Of a stretch of DNA of 10,632 nucleotides, positions 1 to 8,100 are shown in pieces (within the stretch, counting starts at the first letter, position 1; every line of letters begins with the position of its first letter). The notes under the pieces were generated by a model, which saw only the letters and a list, made by a program, of their open reading frames with translations, was not told the DNA's origin and made no database searches. A program made the translations under genes and the position numbers. The DNA comes from Deltaproteobacteria bacterium. GTDB taxonomy: Bacteria; Myxococcota; Polyangia; Haliangiales; Haliangiaceae. The stretch is from NCBI GenBank assembly GCA_018262455.1, contig JAGSPR010000237.1, positions 1 to 10,632 on the forward strand, written 5' to 3'.

Positions 1-336
1 CTCACCGGCACGTTCGAGCTCGAGCCGAGCGTCGAGCTGCAGGTGATGGAGGAGGTCCAGGAGTCCACCGAGGGCCTGTTGATGGAGGGCGTGCGTCAGC
101 TGGACGAGTTCCGCAACCTGCAGAAGCAGTTGCCCCCGCTGGGATCGCCCCTCGCCGTCCCGACTCCGCTCGCTGGCAAGCTGCGAGATCTGTCACCCTC
201 GGAGCTAGATACGTTTCAGCTCGTGCTCGACCACGGACAGCTCCAGAAGGTCCTGGATAACTTCTCCGGGACCGACCTCGACGCGGCGCACAACATCATC
301 AGCCTGATGAAGCGCGAGTTCGTCGTCGTCCCGTAG
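1..336 (+). CDS. DUF4388 domain protein, C-terminal part (5' end outside window)
   Basis: The reading frame is open from the first base, so the start lies upstream of the window; 111 codons and a TAG are visible. The first residues, LTGTFELEPS followed by STEGLLMEGVRQLDE about 20 residues later, match the end of the DUF4388 (PatA N-terminal-like) domain. In that family a 'GTF.FEP' strand is followed by a helix of the form 'STE.LL.EG.R.LDE'. From about visible residue 70, LSPSELDTFQLVLDHGQLQKVL and the rest resemble the small helical, winged-helix-like tail that often follows DUF4388. Such proteins are common in Myxococcota and are usually linked to signalling or motility; no catalytic residues are visible. 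The domain call rests on this short region and the N-terminal architecture cannot be seen. The next gene starts 46 bp downstream on the same strand. Confidence 0.75.
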   Translation, partial: LTGTFELEPSVELQVMEEVQESTEGLLMEGVRQLDEFRNLQKQLPPLGSPLAVPTPLAGKLRDLSPSELDTFQLVLDHGQLQKVLDNFSGTDLDAAHNIISLMKREFVVVP

Positions 337-382
337 CGGTCGCTGGCGCTACACTGGGCGTATCCTCGCTTCCTGTCAGCTC

Positions 383-697
383 GTGATCCCGCAGGTCGTC
401 ACCGAGACGATCGCGCGAGGGTTGCGCCTGCGCACGCCCTACCGCGGCATCGAGACCGGCGTCGACACGCTGCGGATCAAGGTGGTCGTCGAGCATCGCA
501 GGCAGCCGCCGCGCGAGGTCGTGATCGACGTCGACGATCTCGCGGTCGAGGTGCACGACGGCACGCACCACAAGGGCTTCGTCCTGGGCTCCGGCACGAT
601 CGACGCGCTGTTCGTCGTCGAACGCCAGCCGCGCTGCGGGTTCTTGACCTGGTTCGGCGTGTTCGCGCGCGGCAGACGTGGTACCAACGTTGCGTGA
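383..697 (+). CDS. Hypothetical protein, 104 aa, coupled to NUDIX gene
   Basis: I do not recognise this protein. It starts at GTG 383, the only usable start in the open stretch; there is no clear Shine-Dalgarno sequence. Third codon positions are almost all G or C until the last seven codons, which supports real coding. The centre, about residues 27-60, alternates hydrophobic and charged residues (LRIKVVVEHR, then REVVIDVDDLAVEVHD) and looks like a small beta-rich fold. The end is aromatic and basic (CGFLTWFGVFARGRRG). There is no signal peptide or convincing membrane segment. Its TGA overlaps the GTG of the NUDIX gene in the tetranucleotide GTGA (694-697), a layout typical of translational coupling. 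A job related to the NUDIX enzyme is possible but not shown by the sequence. Confidence 0.6.
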   Translation: MIPQVVTETIARGLRLRTPYRGIETGVDTLRIKVVVEHRRQPPREVVIDVDDLAVEVHDGTHHKGFVLGSGTIDALFVVERQPRCGFLTWFGVFARGRRGTNVA

Positions 698-1512
698 GCG
701 CGCAGCTACGCGAAGCCTCGTCGGTGATCTTGCTCCGAAGCGTGAACCCGGGCGGCTTCGAGGTGTTCCTGCTGCGCCGCCGCAAGGGGGCCTCGTTCAT
801 GGCCTCGGCGTATGTGTTTCCTGGCGGCGGCGCCGAGCCGGGGGAGGATGCCCGCACGGCTGCCGCCCGCGAGCTGTTCGAGGAGGCCGGTGTCCTGCTC
901 GCGCGCGATCTCCACGTGGACCGAGAGCCGGTCGCGCGGCCGGGCCACGGCACGCTCCGCAAGGCGATCCTCGGCGGGGCGGACGCGGCCGCCACGCTCG
1001 CCGGCGTGGGGCTCGCGTGGTCGACCGACATGCTGGTGCCGTGGTCGCACTGGATCACGCCCTCGATCGAGCCGAAGCGGTTCTCGGCGCGGTTCTTTCT
1101 GTGCGTGCTGCCGCCCGGACAGGACCCGCAGTTCGACGACATCGAGACCGTCGATCAGGTCTGGCTGCGCCCGGCGGAGGCCGCGGCGCGCGCGAAGGAG
1201 CTGGCGTTGCCGCCGCCGCAGCTGCGGACGCTGTGGGAGCTCGCGGAGCTCGCGACCGTCGACGAGGTGCTGGCCGCGGGGCGCGCGCGTGCCAGCGAGC
1301 TGCACCCGATCCTGCCGCGGTTGCGCGCCATGGCCTCGGGAGATCCGCTGTGCCTGCTGCTGCCGTGGGATCCCGAGTACGCCGAGACCGGCATGGGGGA
1401 CAGCGCGCCGCTCACCTACCAGCCCGCATGGGCACGCGGCCCGAGCCGCTTCGTCCTGGAGGACCAAACGTGGAAGCACGTGGCCGCACCTGGTTCGACG
1501 ACCGCGGCCTGA
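694..1512 (+). CDS. NUDIX hydrolase, NUDT19-like
   Basis: This 272-residue protein carries a complete NUDIX box at about residues 45-67. The G, the E51, and the R59-E60-L61-F62-E63-E64-A65-G66-V67 core are all in the Gx5Ex7REUxEExGU spacing, so the metal-binding glutamates are present. The lead-in, LLRRRKGASFMASAYVFPGGG, and the long region after the box resemble eukaryotic NUDT19-type and bacterial relatives, several of which cleave CoA or acyl-CoA diphosphate bonds. The substrate here is inferred only; other nucleoside diphosphate derivatives are possible. Residues about 105-140 (MLVPWSHWITP, then RFSARFFLCVLP) fit the substrate-side strands. The protein is cytoplasmic, with no signal peptide. 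It starts with GTG inside the previous stop (GTGA) and its last 43 bp overlap the next gene, so the three genes are probably one transcript. Confidence 0.9.
   Translation: MSAQLREASSVILLRSVNPGGFEVFLLRRRKGASFMASAYVFPGGGAEPGEDARTAAARELFEEAGVLLARDLHVDREPVARPGHGTLRKAILGGADAAATLAGVGLAWSTDMLVPWSHWITPSIEPKRFSARFFLCVLPPGQDPQFDDIETVDQVWLRPAEAAARAKELALPPPQLRTLWELAELATVDEVLAAGRARASELHPILPRLRAMASGDPLCLLLPWDPEYAETGMGDSAPLTYQPAWARGPSRFVLEDQTWKHVAAPGSTTAA
1458..1462 (+). promoter_or_regulatory. Shine-Dalgarno site for the GH35 gene, inside the NUDIX gene
   Basis: A perfect GGAGG lies 7 nt before GTG 1470 and decides the start of the glycosidase. It sits within the final codons of the NUDIX gene. An upstream in-frame ATG at 1428 lacks such a site. 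Confidence 0.7.
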
Positions 1513-3404
1513 CCGTTGCCGGAGACGTCGGCCGCCGGCTGGCGTTCTTCGCCGGGGCGATGCACTACTGGCGCGTCGAGCCGGCGCGGTGGGCGGCGTG
1601 CCTGCGTCAGATGCATGCGCTCGGGCTGACGATCGTCGAGACCTACGTGCCGTGGCGCGTCCACGAGCCGGTCCGCGGGCAGCTCGAATGGACCGGCGCG
1701 AAGGACCTCGCGCGGTTCGTCGAGACCGCGAGCGCGGCAGGCCTGGCGGTGGTGATCCGCCCGGGCCCGCACGTCAACGCCGAGCTGACCTGCTTCGGGA
1801 TGCCCGACCACGTCGTCGGCGATCCGGCGTGCCAGGCACGTACCGCGCGGGGGACGCCGGTGTGGATGCCGTCGCCACCGCGCGCGTGGCCGGTGCCGTC
1901 GTACGCGAGCGCCAGGTTCCGCGAGCGTGTGCGGACCTGGTACGCCGCGGTCGCCGAGATCGTCAGGCCGTACCTCGCACCCGATGGCCCGATCGTGGCG
2001 ATCGGGATCGACAACGAAGCGCAGATGTTCTTCCGGCTCGGTGCCTACGATCACGACTATCACCCCGACGCGATCACCTGGTGGCACGAGGCCTCGGGGC
2101 AGTCCGGTGAGCCACCGCGGGTGTGGAGCTCCGCCGATGCGGCGCGCTGCGTGTCGTGGGTGAAGTTCAAGGATCAGTACCTCGCGCGTGGGCTCGGCGA
2201 GCTCGCGACGCTGCTCGACGACGTCGGGCTCGACGGGATCGCCCGGTTTCACAACCTGCCGCCCGGCCACCATGGCCTCTACGACCTGCGCGCGATCCAG
2301 CGGACGATCGGCGGGCCGGTGGGGATCGATGCCTACACCGAGCGGGCCGGGTTTCGCGAGCTCCGCCGTCGCGCGATCGCGGTCGCCGGCAACGCGTCGC
2401 CGGTCCCGATCGCCTTCGAGGTCGGCGTCGGGTTCTTCCCGTGGTTTCCGCCGCTCGATCACGGCCACGATCCGCACCGCGAGCGGGATCACCTGCTCAC
2501 GCTGCTCGCCGGTGGGGTGCGCGGCTTCAACCTGTTCATGGCGGTGGAGCGCGATCGGTACTACGGCGCGGCGATCTCGGCCGGCGGCGCGGTCGAGCCG
2601 CATGCCACCTGGATCCGGCCGCTCGTCGCCGCGCTCGCCGAGGTGGACTGGCCCGCGCTGAGGCGGCGCGCGGTCATCGCGCTCGTCGACACCCGCGCCG
2701 ATGCGCGGTTCGGGCTCGCGTCCTCCGCGCTGGATCCGATGACGCCCGTGCTCGCCGAGGTGCTCGACCTGGGGCCGGGCGGCACCGCGGAGCTCGGGGC
2801 CGATCGAGCCGCGATCGCGTCCCGGCGGTGGCAGACGGCGATCATGACGGCACTCGAGCTCGCGCAGGTCCCGTACACGATCGTCGAGGAGTCCGCCTCC
2901 GAGGACGAGCTCGCGAGCTATCGCGCGGTGATCGTCCCGACGGTTCACCGGGTCGACCGCGGGCTGTGGGAGCGGCTGCGCGCGCTTGCCAACGCACGCC
3001 GGACGATCGTGGTGATCGGCCCAGCCACTCCCACGCACGACGAGCTCGATCAGCCGCTGGTCGATCAGCCCGCACGCCGGATGGGGCGGCTCAAGGAGGG
3101 TTCGCTCGAGGATCTGCCCGGGCTCGCCGGTGATCTCGGTGCGCTCGCTGGCGAGCTACCCGAGGCGTGGCAGGTCGAGCGCCCCGACGAGGTCCGCGCG
3201 TACGCGTACGCCAACGAGGGTGGCGCGACCCAGGTCGTGTTCGTCGCCAACGACGGGGCCAGGGCCGCGAACGCGGTGGTGCTCGCGGGCGAGGGAGCCA
3301 AGCACGTGCGCGATCCGCTGAGCGGGGAGCGGATCCGGATCGCGGGCGGCAAGCTGACGCTCGCGGTGCCGGCGAACAGCGTCCGCATGCTCGTCGTCGA
3401 GTGA
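1470..3404 (+). CDS. GH35-type beta-galactosidase-like glycosidase with GH42-like C-terminal part
   Basis: This 644-residue glycoside hydrolase probably removes terminal beta-galactosyl or related residues. The N-terminal barrel shows GH35 hallmarks: AGAMHYWRVEPARW, then TIVETYVPWRVHEP, the RPGPHVNAEL strand at R97-E105 (RPGPYICAEW in classic members), and GPIVAIGIDNE with N182-E183 as likely acid/base. E317 in PIAFEVGVGFFPWF is the likely nucleophile. From about residue 400 to 530 an alpha/beta region (AVIALVDTR, then LASYRAVIVPTV and TIVVIGPATP) resembles the GATase-like trimerisation domain of GH42. Residues about 572-644 look like a terminal beta-sandwich (QVVFVANDG). There is no signal peptide, so it should act in the cytoplasm on imported sugars. 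GTG 1470 is chosen for its GGAGG. The frame stays open far upstream, but there it is a shadow of the NUDIX gene. Exact sugar specificity cannot be read from sequence. Confidence 0.88.
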   Translation: MEARGRTWFDDRGLTVAGDVGRRLAFFAGAMHYWRVEPARWAACLRQMHALGLTIVETYVPWRVHEPVRGQLEWTGAKDLARFVETASAAGLAVVIRPGPHVNAELTCFGMPDHVVGDPACQARTARGTPVWMPSPPRAWPVPSYASARFRERVRTWYAAVAEIVRPYLAPDGPIVAIGIDNEAQMFFRLGAYDHDYHPDAITWWHEASGQSGEPPRVWSSADAARCVSWVKFKDQYLARGLGELATLLDDVGLDGIARFHNLPPGHHGLYDLRAIQRTIGGPVGIDAYTERAGFRELRRRAIAVAGNASPVPIAFEVGVGFFPWFPPLDHGHDPHRERDHLLTLLAGGVRGFNLFMAVERDRYYGAAISAGGAVEPHATWIRPLVAALAEVDWPALRRRAVIALVDTRADARFGLASSALDPMTPVLAEVLDLGPGGTAELGADRAAIASRRWQTAIMTALELAQVPYTIVEESASEDELASYRAVIVPTVHRVDRGLWERLRALANARRTIVVIGPATPTHDELDQPLVDQPARRMGRLKEGSLEDLPGLAGDLGALAGELPEAWQVERPDEVRAYAYANEGGATQVVFVANDGARAANAVVLAGEGAKHVRDPLSGERIRIAGGKLTLAVPANSVRMLVVE

Positions 3405-3409
3405 GCGGA

Positions 3410-4690
3410 TCACTTGTCGTCCGGCTCCACGGCTGCCGCCGGGAGGTTGTCCTGCGGCCCGCCCGACAGCTCGGAGCTGACGATGGCGGGCATCTCGGCA
3501 GTCACCGCGCCGCCCTGCTTCTCGTCCGCCTTGAACTGCTGCGCCAGCTCGCCTGCGATCACCCCCGCATCGGCCGCCGTGGCGCCTTCGGCGAGCCGCT
3601 CGTAGATGCCCTCGGCCTTCTCGTCACGCTGGCGAGTGGCATCACTCGAGGGTGACTCGCCGGGAAGCTCGACGCGCAGCTCGCGCACGACCATCTGGAT
3701 GCCCGCGGCGATCGGCAGCGCCAGCAACGCGCCGAGGATCCCCATCAGCATGCCGCCGACCAGCAGGGCGATCAGCACGATCGCGGGGGGGAGGCGGAGC
3801 ACGCGCCCGTAGACCCGCGGCACGAGGATCCGGCTCTCGAACTCCTGGTACAGGATCATGATCGCGGTGACCCCGATCACCGCGGCGGAGCCCGAGCCCG
3901 CCACGGCCGCGATCACCGGCACGCTCGCGATGTAGCCACCGATGAACGGGATGATGTCGGTCATCGCCGCAAACAGCGCGAGGGCGAGTGCATCCTCGAC
4001 GCGAAACGCGGTGAGCAGCGCGAACACGAACACGCCGATCGAGATCGACGTGATCAGCTGGCCGCGCATGTAGCCGCCGACGATCGTCTTGAGCTCGAGC
4101 AGGATCCGGGCGAGCTTGACGTGGTGGTTGCGCGGGACGACCGCGTAGAGCATCCCTCTCGCGCGCACCGGATCGACGAGCAAGTAGATCGCCAGGACCA
4201 CGGTCGTGATCGTGTAGCCGATCACCGTCAGGATCTGCTCCGAGTAGCCGATCAAGCCGTTGCCGGCGCGGACCACGAGATCGTTGACCGGGATCGCCTT
4301 GACCGCCTGCACGATCGGCTTGGCCCACGGGTAGCCGTGGAGTGACCGCACGATGTTGTCGCGGGTCTTCGGCGCGTCCTCGATCAGGTGCATGAGCTGC
4401 GAGATAAGCGGCGGGACCGTGAGCAGCAGGATCGCGCCGATCGCGGCGGTGATCGCGAGGAACAGCAGGATCAGGGCACGACCGCGTCGTAGCCCTCGGC
4501 GCTCGAGCCACTGGACGAGCGGATCCAGGGTCCCGGCGAGCACCAGCGCGACCAGGATGACGACCAGCACCGCCGACAGCTGGACGATCATCCACACCCC
4601 GGCCGCGACCAGCAGCACGTACCCGATCGTCCGAGGGGCGATCTCGATGCGGAGCGCACGCGGGCGCTCGGGTTCTCGGTCGGGGTTCAC
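3410..4690 (-). CDS. AI-2E family (PF01594) membrane transporter-like protein with C-terminal tail
   Basis: This 426-residue protein has the AI-2E family layout: paired N-terminal membrane helices (about 22-58), a third at 72-95, a soluble loop, then five or so helices between 152 and 335. Family signatures include GGYMRGQL near 205-212, PFIGGYIASVP at 248-258, and YQEFESRILVPRVYGR at 281-296. Members have been linked to autoinducer-2 export (TqsA) and sodium/proton antiport, so substrate assignment is uncertain. Residues 337-426 form a hydrophilic tail rich in E, A, D and S that is not part of the conserved family core. The start is GTG at 4690, 21 bp after the receiver gene stop. No Shine-Dalgarno site is seen, and no alternative start comes before the first helix. 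The stop is 5 bp from the stop of the convergent glycosidase. Confidence 0.9.
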   Translation of the reverse strand: MNPDREPERPRALRIEIAPRTIGYVLLVAAGVWMIVQLSAVLVVILVALVLAGTLDPLVQWLERRGLRRGRALILLFLAITAAIGAILLLTVPPLISQLMHLIEDAPKTRDNIVRSLHGYPWAKPIVQAVKAIPVNDLVVRAGNGLIGYSEQILTVIGYTITTVVLAIYLLVDPVRARGMLYAVVPRNHHVKLARILLELKTIVGGYMRGQLITSISIGVFVFALLTAFRVEDALALALFAAMTDIIPFIGGYIASVPVIAAVAGSGSAAVIGVTAIMILYQEFESRILVPRVYGRVLRLPPAIVLIALLVGGMLMGILGALLALPIAAGIQMVVRELRVELPGESPSSDATRQRDEKAEGIYERLAEGATAADAGVIAGELAQQFKADEKQGGAVTAEMPAIVSSELSGGPQDNLPAAAVEPDDK

Positions 4691-4694
4691 ACGC

Positions 4695-4713
4695 GAGCTT
4701 GCGGCAAGAGCTC
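4695..4713. other. Inverted repeat between receiver and transporter genes
   Basis: GAGCTTG-CGG-CAAGAGCTC can form a 7-bp stem with a 2-nt bulge. It covers the receiver stop codon and most of the 21-bp gap before the transporter GTG. It has no T-tract, so it is not a convincing terminator. It could affect transporter translation or be chance. Confidence 0.3.
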
Positions 4714-5122
4714 AGCCGTATTGACGCGACGGGCCAGTCGGCTCGTCTTCGAACGCGCGCACGGGCCGGATCTCGCCGAGCAGCCGCGCGACCGCGCTGA
4801 CCAGCTCGTGGGGCTCGCAGGGCTTCGCGAGGAACGTGGCAGCGCCGATCCGTGCGGAGATCTCGGGCGCGTCGGGGGATTCCGAGAGCAGGATGATCGG
4901 AGGTGCATCGGGCAGGGCTTCGATCCCGCGCGCGAGCTCGACGATCCCCGTGCGTGGATCGTAGGCGTCGATCACCACGACACAGATCCCGCCGTCGCGC
5001 AGCAGCGGTAACGCCTCGCGCAGGGCGGAGACTGCAAGCACGGCGTGTCCCGCGGCACTCAGCGCGGTCGACCACTCATCGGACGTGTCGGGATCCGATT
5101 CGACGAGAAGGATACTGCCCAC
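4712..5122 (-). CDS. Stand-alone response-regulator receiver domain
   Basis: This 136-residue protein is a complete receiver (REC) domain and little else. From GTG 5122 the acidic pocket is E8 and D10 in ILLVESDPD, the phospho-acceptor is D52 in VVVIDAYDP, the switch serine is S80 in IILLSES, and the conserved lysine is K100 in FLAKPCEP. All are present, so it should be phosphorylatable. There is no DNA-binding or enzymatic output domain; the last 20 residues are a short polar tail, so it may signal by protein contact. GTG 5122 is preferred because a TACTGT hexamer sits exactly 6 nt upstream, as in leaderless genes. ATG 5137, five codons earlier, is the alternative; neither has a Shine-Dalgarno site. 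It lies between the Ser/Thr kinase and the transporter gene, all on one strand. No histidine kinase is in the window. Confidence 0.88.
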   Translation of the reverse strand: MGSILLVESDPDTSDEWSTALSAAGHAVLAVSALREALPLLRDGGICVVVIDAYDPRTGIVELARGIEALPDAPPIILLSESPDAPEISARIGAATFLAKPCEPHELVSAVARLLGEIRPVRAFEDEPTGPSRQYG

Positions 5123-5128
5123 GCCGAA

Positions 5129-5134
5129 ACAGTA
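5129..5134 (-). promoter_or_regulatory. Candidate -10 hexamer of the receiver gene (leaderless type)
   Basis: TACTGT on the minus strand is followed by 6 nt and then GTG 5122, so initiation would fall on the G of the start codon. A partial -35 match, TAGACG (4 of 6 to TTGACA), lies 19 bp upstream at 5154-5159. The fit is by eye only. Confidence 0.35.
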
Positions 5135-5189
5135 CATTGGATCGGCCGTCGTGCGTCTAGCGATCACCGCCTCTAACGGCTGCTGACGA

Positions 5190-8100
5190 TCAGTTGTCGC
5201 TGGACTTGACCCGCGGGGGCGGACTCCCGCCCGGCGGCGGGATCGACTTTCGCTTCGCGCGCTCGTGCCCCTCGACCCACCCGATCTCCTTGGTGAGCTG
5301 CATGGCGTCGTTGATCCGGGAGCTGACGACCACGGCGGAGCGCGCCGGGGTGTCGTTGAGCAACAGCTCGGCGGTGGCGCGGCGGTCGCCGAGGCTGCGC
5401 ATCTCGTTGATCGCCTGCACGCGGTAGCGCTCGGCCTTGCCACCCAGCCCTACCTTGTCGCACAGCTGGGCGAGCAGCTGCTGGACGCGAGCCGCGCCGA
5501 GTCGAGACCGCACGCGCTGGGCATGGAACAGGGCGGCCTCGGCGAGCCGCAGCGCCTTGTACGAGTCCCCGGCGGTGTCCACCATCTGGGCCTGTGCCCG
5601 CAGGATCCGCCAGAACGGCTCGGGGCCGTGGATCGCGGTGAACCCTTCACCGAGCGTCGCCAGATCGATGCACTCGATGAGCTCGTGGAGCGCGGTGTCG
5701 GGATCGCCGGCGCGTAGCAGCGCGGTCGAGAGGTCGAGGTAGAGCTCGCAGACGAGGTTCATGTCGCCGGTCGAGATCGCTCGACCGACGCCGCGCCGCA
5801 GGGCCACGATCGAGCCATCGACGTCACCCTCCGAGAGCGCGATCGAGGCACTCGCGCGATCGATCAGCGAGACCAGCATCGGGACCCCGGACCAGTCGCG
5901 CGCCTCGGCCAGCACGCCGCGGGCGAGAGCCGTCTCGCCGCGCGTTCGCAGCACGTCGGCGAGCCGGACGCTGAGCTGGACGAACTGGCCCTCGGCCGTA
6001 TCGTCCTCGCCCGACTGGACGGCCTGGCGGACCGCGACGAGCGCGCGATAGTAGAACTGGCCGGCGCCGACATCGTCGAGTTGCTCGGCGGCGTGGTCGC
6101 CGGCGCGGCGCAGTAATGGGATCGCGTCCTTCGCGTGCCCGGCGAGGTCGTGGTGGTGGCCGAGCAGCGCGACATCGGGCGACAGCGCCTCGACCGCCGA
6201 GGCGGCACTCGCGTGGAGCGAGCGGCGGACATCCGCGGGTGTGGCGTCGTAGACGATGTCGCGGACGAGCCGGCTCGTGAACGTCAGCTCACCCGATGGA
6301 TCGTGGCCGAGCAGGCCCGAGCGCTCGGCGTCGGTCAGCGCGGTCTCGAGCGAGTCGCCGGGCAGCATCTGGCGCAGCAGATCGAGCTGCGGCTCGACGC
6401 CCAGGACCGCCGCGGCCTGGAGCACGTCGCGCGTCGATTGCTTGAGCATCGACAGCCGGGCGGCGATCAAGTCGGGGAGCGAGACGTTGGTGTCCTCGGC
6501 CCTGCCACCCTCGAGCAGGTAGCGCACCACGTGCTCGATGTGACCGGGATACGCGCGCGTGACCTCGAACAGCAGCTGCGGCGGTGGCACGCCGCGCACG
6601 CCTCCGTCCTGCAGGCGGCTGACCATCGACGTCAGATCACGGGCCTCGAGCGGGCCGACCTCGAGCCGTGGCACCGTCGCGGGCCATTGCGAGCCGAACA
6701 CGGTGGTCGAGGTCATGATGATCGGCGGGAGCGCGAGCTCGGTGACCTCGGTGGCGCGGCGCAGGATCTCGAGGCTCGGGTGATCGAAGCGATCGATGTC
6801 CTCGCACACGACCGCCATCGGGCCCTGCGCGGCGGCGCGCTCGAGCGCGCGCAACGTCGACCACACCATCTCTCGGCGCCGGACCGGCGGCTCGAGCTCG
6901 AGCAGCGAGGTGGGGTGGCCGAACAGCTGCGCGATGCCCGGGATGTCGCGCTCGTTGAGCCCGACCGAGAGGACCGCGTCCCGCAGCTCGAGCTCGCTCG
7001 ACACCGGCGGGAGCTGCAGCACGGCGGCGAGCAGCGAGCGGATCGGATAGAACGGCGCTGCCAACCCGCTGGGATCGGGACCGATCTGGTAGATCGTGCG
7101 CGCCTCCTGACCGACGTGGTCATAGGCATGCCGGAGGAGCGCGCTGCGCCCGGAGCCCTCGAGCCCCATGACCAGCAACCCGACCGGCGCGGGGGCTCGG
7201 CCGGTGCCGCCGTTCGGCAACGAGCGCATGTGCTGGAGCAACGCGGCGAGCTCGTGCTGGCGCCCGATGAACGCGAGCGGCAGCAGCTCGCTGGTGATCG
7301 GCGGCTGCTGGATCTCGAACGGCTTCGAGACGCGCTGGCGCGGTGCGCCGCACTCCGGACAGAACTTGAAGCTCGGGGTGCATGACGCCCCGCACGCGAA
7401 GCACTTGTCGGTCGTCGAAGCCGGACGCGCGCGGGGCTGGAGCTTGGCCAGCGTGTCGCGCATCTCGGACGCCGAGGCGAATCGATTCGCCGGATGCTTC
7501 GCGAGCGCCTTGGCAACGATCGCGTCGAGCTCCGGCGGCACTTGCTCGCGCCGCGAGGCGAGTGACGGGATCATCGCCTTCAGGTGGTTGGCGAGGATCT
7601 CGGTCGTGGAGCCGGCGAAGAACGGCGTCTTGTACGCGAGCAGCTCGTAGAGAATGATGCCGACGGCGTAGATGTCCGACGCAAAGGACGGCGGCGCGCC
7701 GCCGATCACCTCGGGCGCCATGTACTCCGGGGTGCCACTGATCGAGCGGTCCTCGGCGTCGCGCCCCCCGGTCACGAGCCGGGCGATGCCGAAGTCGACG
7801 ATCTTCACCGTGTCGACGCCGGCGCGCCGTTGGTCGAGGATGATGTTGTCGGCCTTGAGGTCGGCGTGGACCACGCCCGCGAGGTGCGCTTCCTCGATGC
7901 CGGCCAGCGCTTGCATGATGATGTCGATCACCCGGTGCACCGCGAGCGGGTTCTCGGCGACGAGCAGCTGCGTCAAGGTCGGACCCTTGACGAACTCCAT
8001 CGCGAGATACAGCAGCCCATCGCTCGACTGGCCGTAGTCGATGATCGACACGCAATTCGGGTGGTTCAGCCGCGATGCCGACATCGCCTCGTCGCGGAAC

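Noticed and set aside
678..1469. Upstream extension of the glycosidase frame
   Set aside because: The frame stays open but codes Arg/Ala/Gly-rich sequence and overlaps the NUDIX gene with its intact box. The GGAGG before GTG 1470 marks the true start.
812..2110. Plus-strand open frame of 432 codons across NUDIX and glycosidase
   Set aside because: It is a shifted-frame shadow, very rich in Arg, Ser and Cys, with no start signal and no domain.
1416..3038. Long minus-strand open frame (540 codons) opposite the glycosidase
   Set aside because: The translation is Arg/Asp/His-rich low-complexity sequence, while the plus strand carries clear GH35 motifs.
3642..5075. Minus-strand open frame (477 codons) spanning transporter and receiver
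   Set aside because: It is a shifted frame over two well-supported genes; the Arg/Ala/Asp-rich translation has no motif.
6135..7385. Long plus-strand open frame (416 codons) inside the kinase gene
   Set aside because: It is antisense to conserved ATPase and helical-repeat sequence of the kinase protein; the translation is Arg/Gly/His-rich and has no domain. Long antisense frames are expected in DNA this GC-rich.
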